A DNA stretch of 64,000 nt from Ministeria vibrans ATCC 50519. Taxonomy: Eukaryota; Opisthokonta; Filasterea. The DNA is not shown here. The stretch lies in NCBI GenBank assembly GCA_943704425.1, contig CALSCP010002427.1:1-64000 (forward strand). The letters run 5' to 3'. Numbering within the stretch: position 1 is the first letter of the stretch. The text below holds more notes on this DNA, generated by a model, which had not been told where the DNA came from, ran no database searches, and was given only the letters and a program-made list of their open reading frames with translations.

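Overview
The window is a chromosome end of a unicellular eukaryote. It opens with CCCTAA telomere repeats read inward from base 1. It carries genes with short GT-AG introns (about 50-100 bp, a few longer), AT-rich and microsatellite-rich spacers, and GC-rich coding sequence. The gene content is LSM8, SPO11, a mitochondrial 2-oxoglutarate dehydrogenase, a RasGEF, a MOSPD/VAP-like protein, a COR-domain protein, a NO VEIN-type ATPase and a giant EGF/vWD adhesin-like receptor. This points to a protist, perhaps near the animal/amoebozoan/apusomonad side of the tree. I cannot name the species from the sequence.

Layout. 1-179 is telomere. 180-2.1 kb is subtelomeric sequence without a gene I can support. 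2.1-9.3 kb holds a receptor-L-domain gene fragment, a secreted coiled-coil protein (minus), a small basic protein (minus, three exons), a COR-domain protein (plus, four exons) and an intronless ferritin-like metal-dependent hydrolase (minus). 9.3-12.8 kb is a RasGEF (minus). An assembly gap of 10 N lies at 12802-12811, flanked by poly-A and (TAA)n. Immediately after it comes the 3' third-or-less of an OGDH E1 gene whose front is missing. 14.1-17.7 kb is very compact: MOSPD/VAP-like (minus), LSM8 (plus) and SPO11 (minus). 17.8-26.2 kb is one intronless 2,799-residue NO VEIN-like protein (minus). A secreted reelin-like gene (plus) follows, poorly resolved at its 3' end.

27.8-64.0 kb is a single uninterrupted minus-strand reading frame of at least 12,069 codons that runs off the window. 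From the N-terminal side it has about 23 glycine-rich modules of roughly 380-400 residues, about forty EGF-like units in ten super-repeats, a vWD-like domain, a LamG-like region, a Cys-containing juxtamembrane segment, one transmembrane helix and an acidic cytoplasmic tail of about 320 residues. It is probably a giant type I surface adhesin or receptor, and it is the most striking object in the window. Modules 2, 4 and 6 carry an extra galactose-binding-like insertion, so the array seems to have a two-module higher-order repeat at its visible N-terminal end.

I rebuilt several genes (small basic protein, COR protein, OGDH 3' end, MOSPD-like, LSM8, SPO11, reelin-like) by joining exons by eye; each only appears as fragments if unspliced frames are read. 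Exon ends were checked for GT-AG sites and codon phase. All family assignments are from recalled motifs, not from searches.
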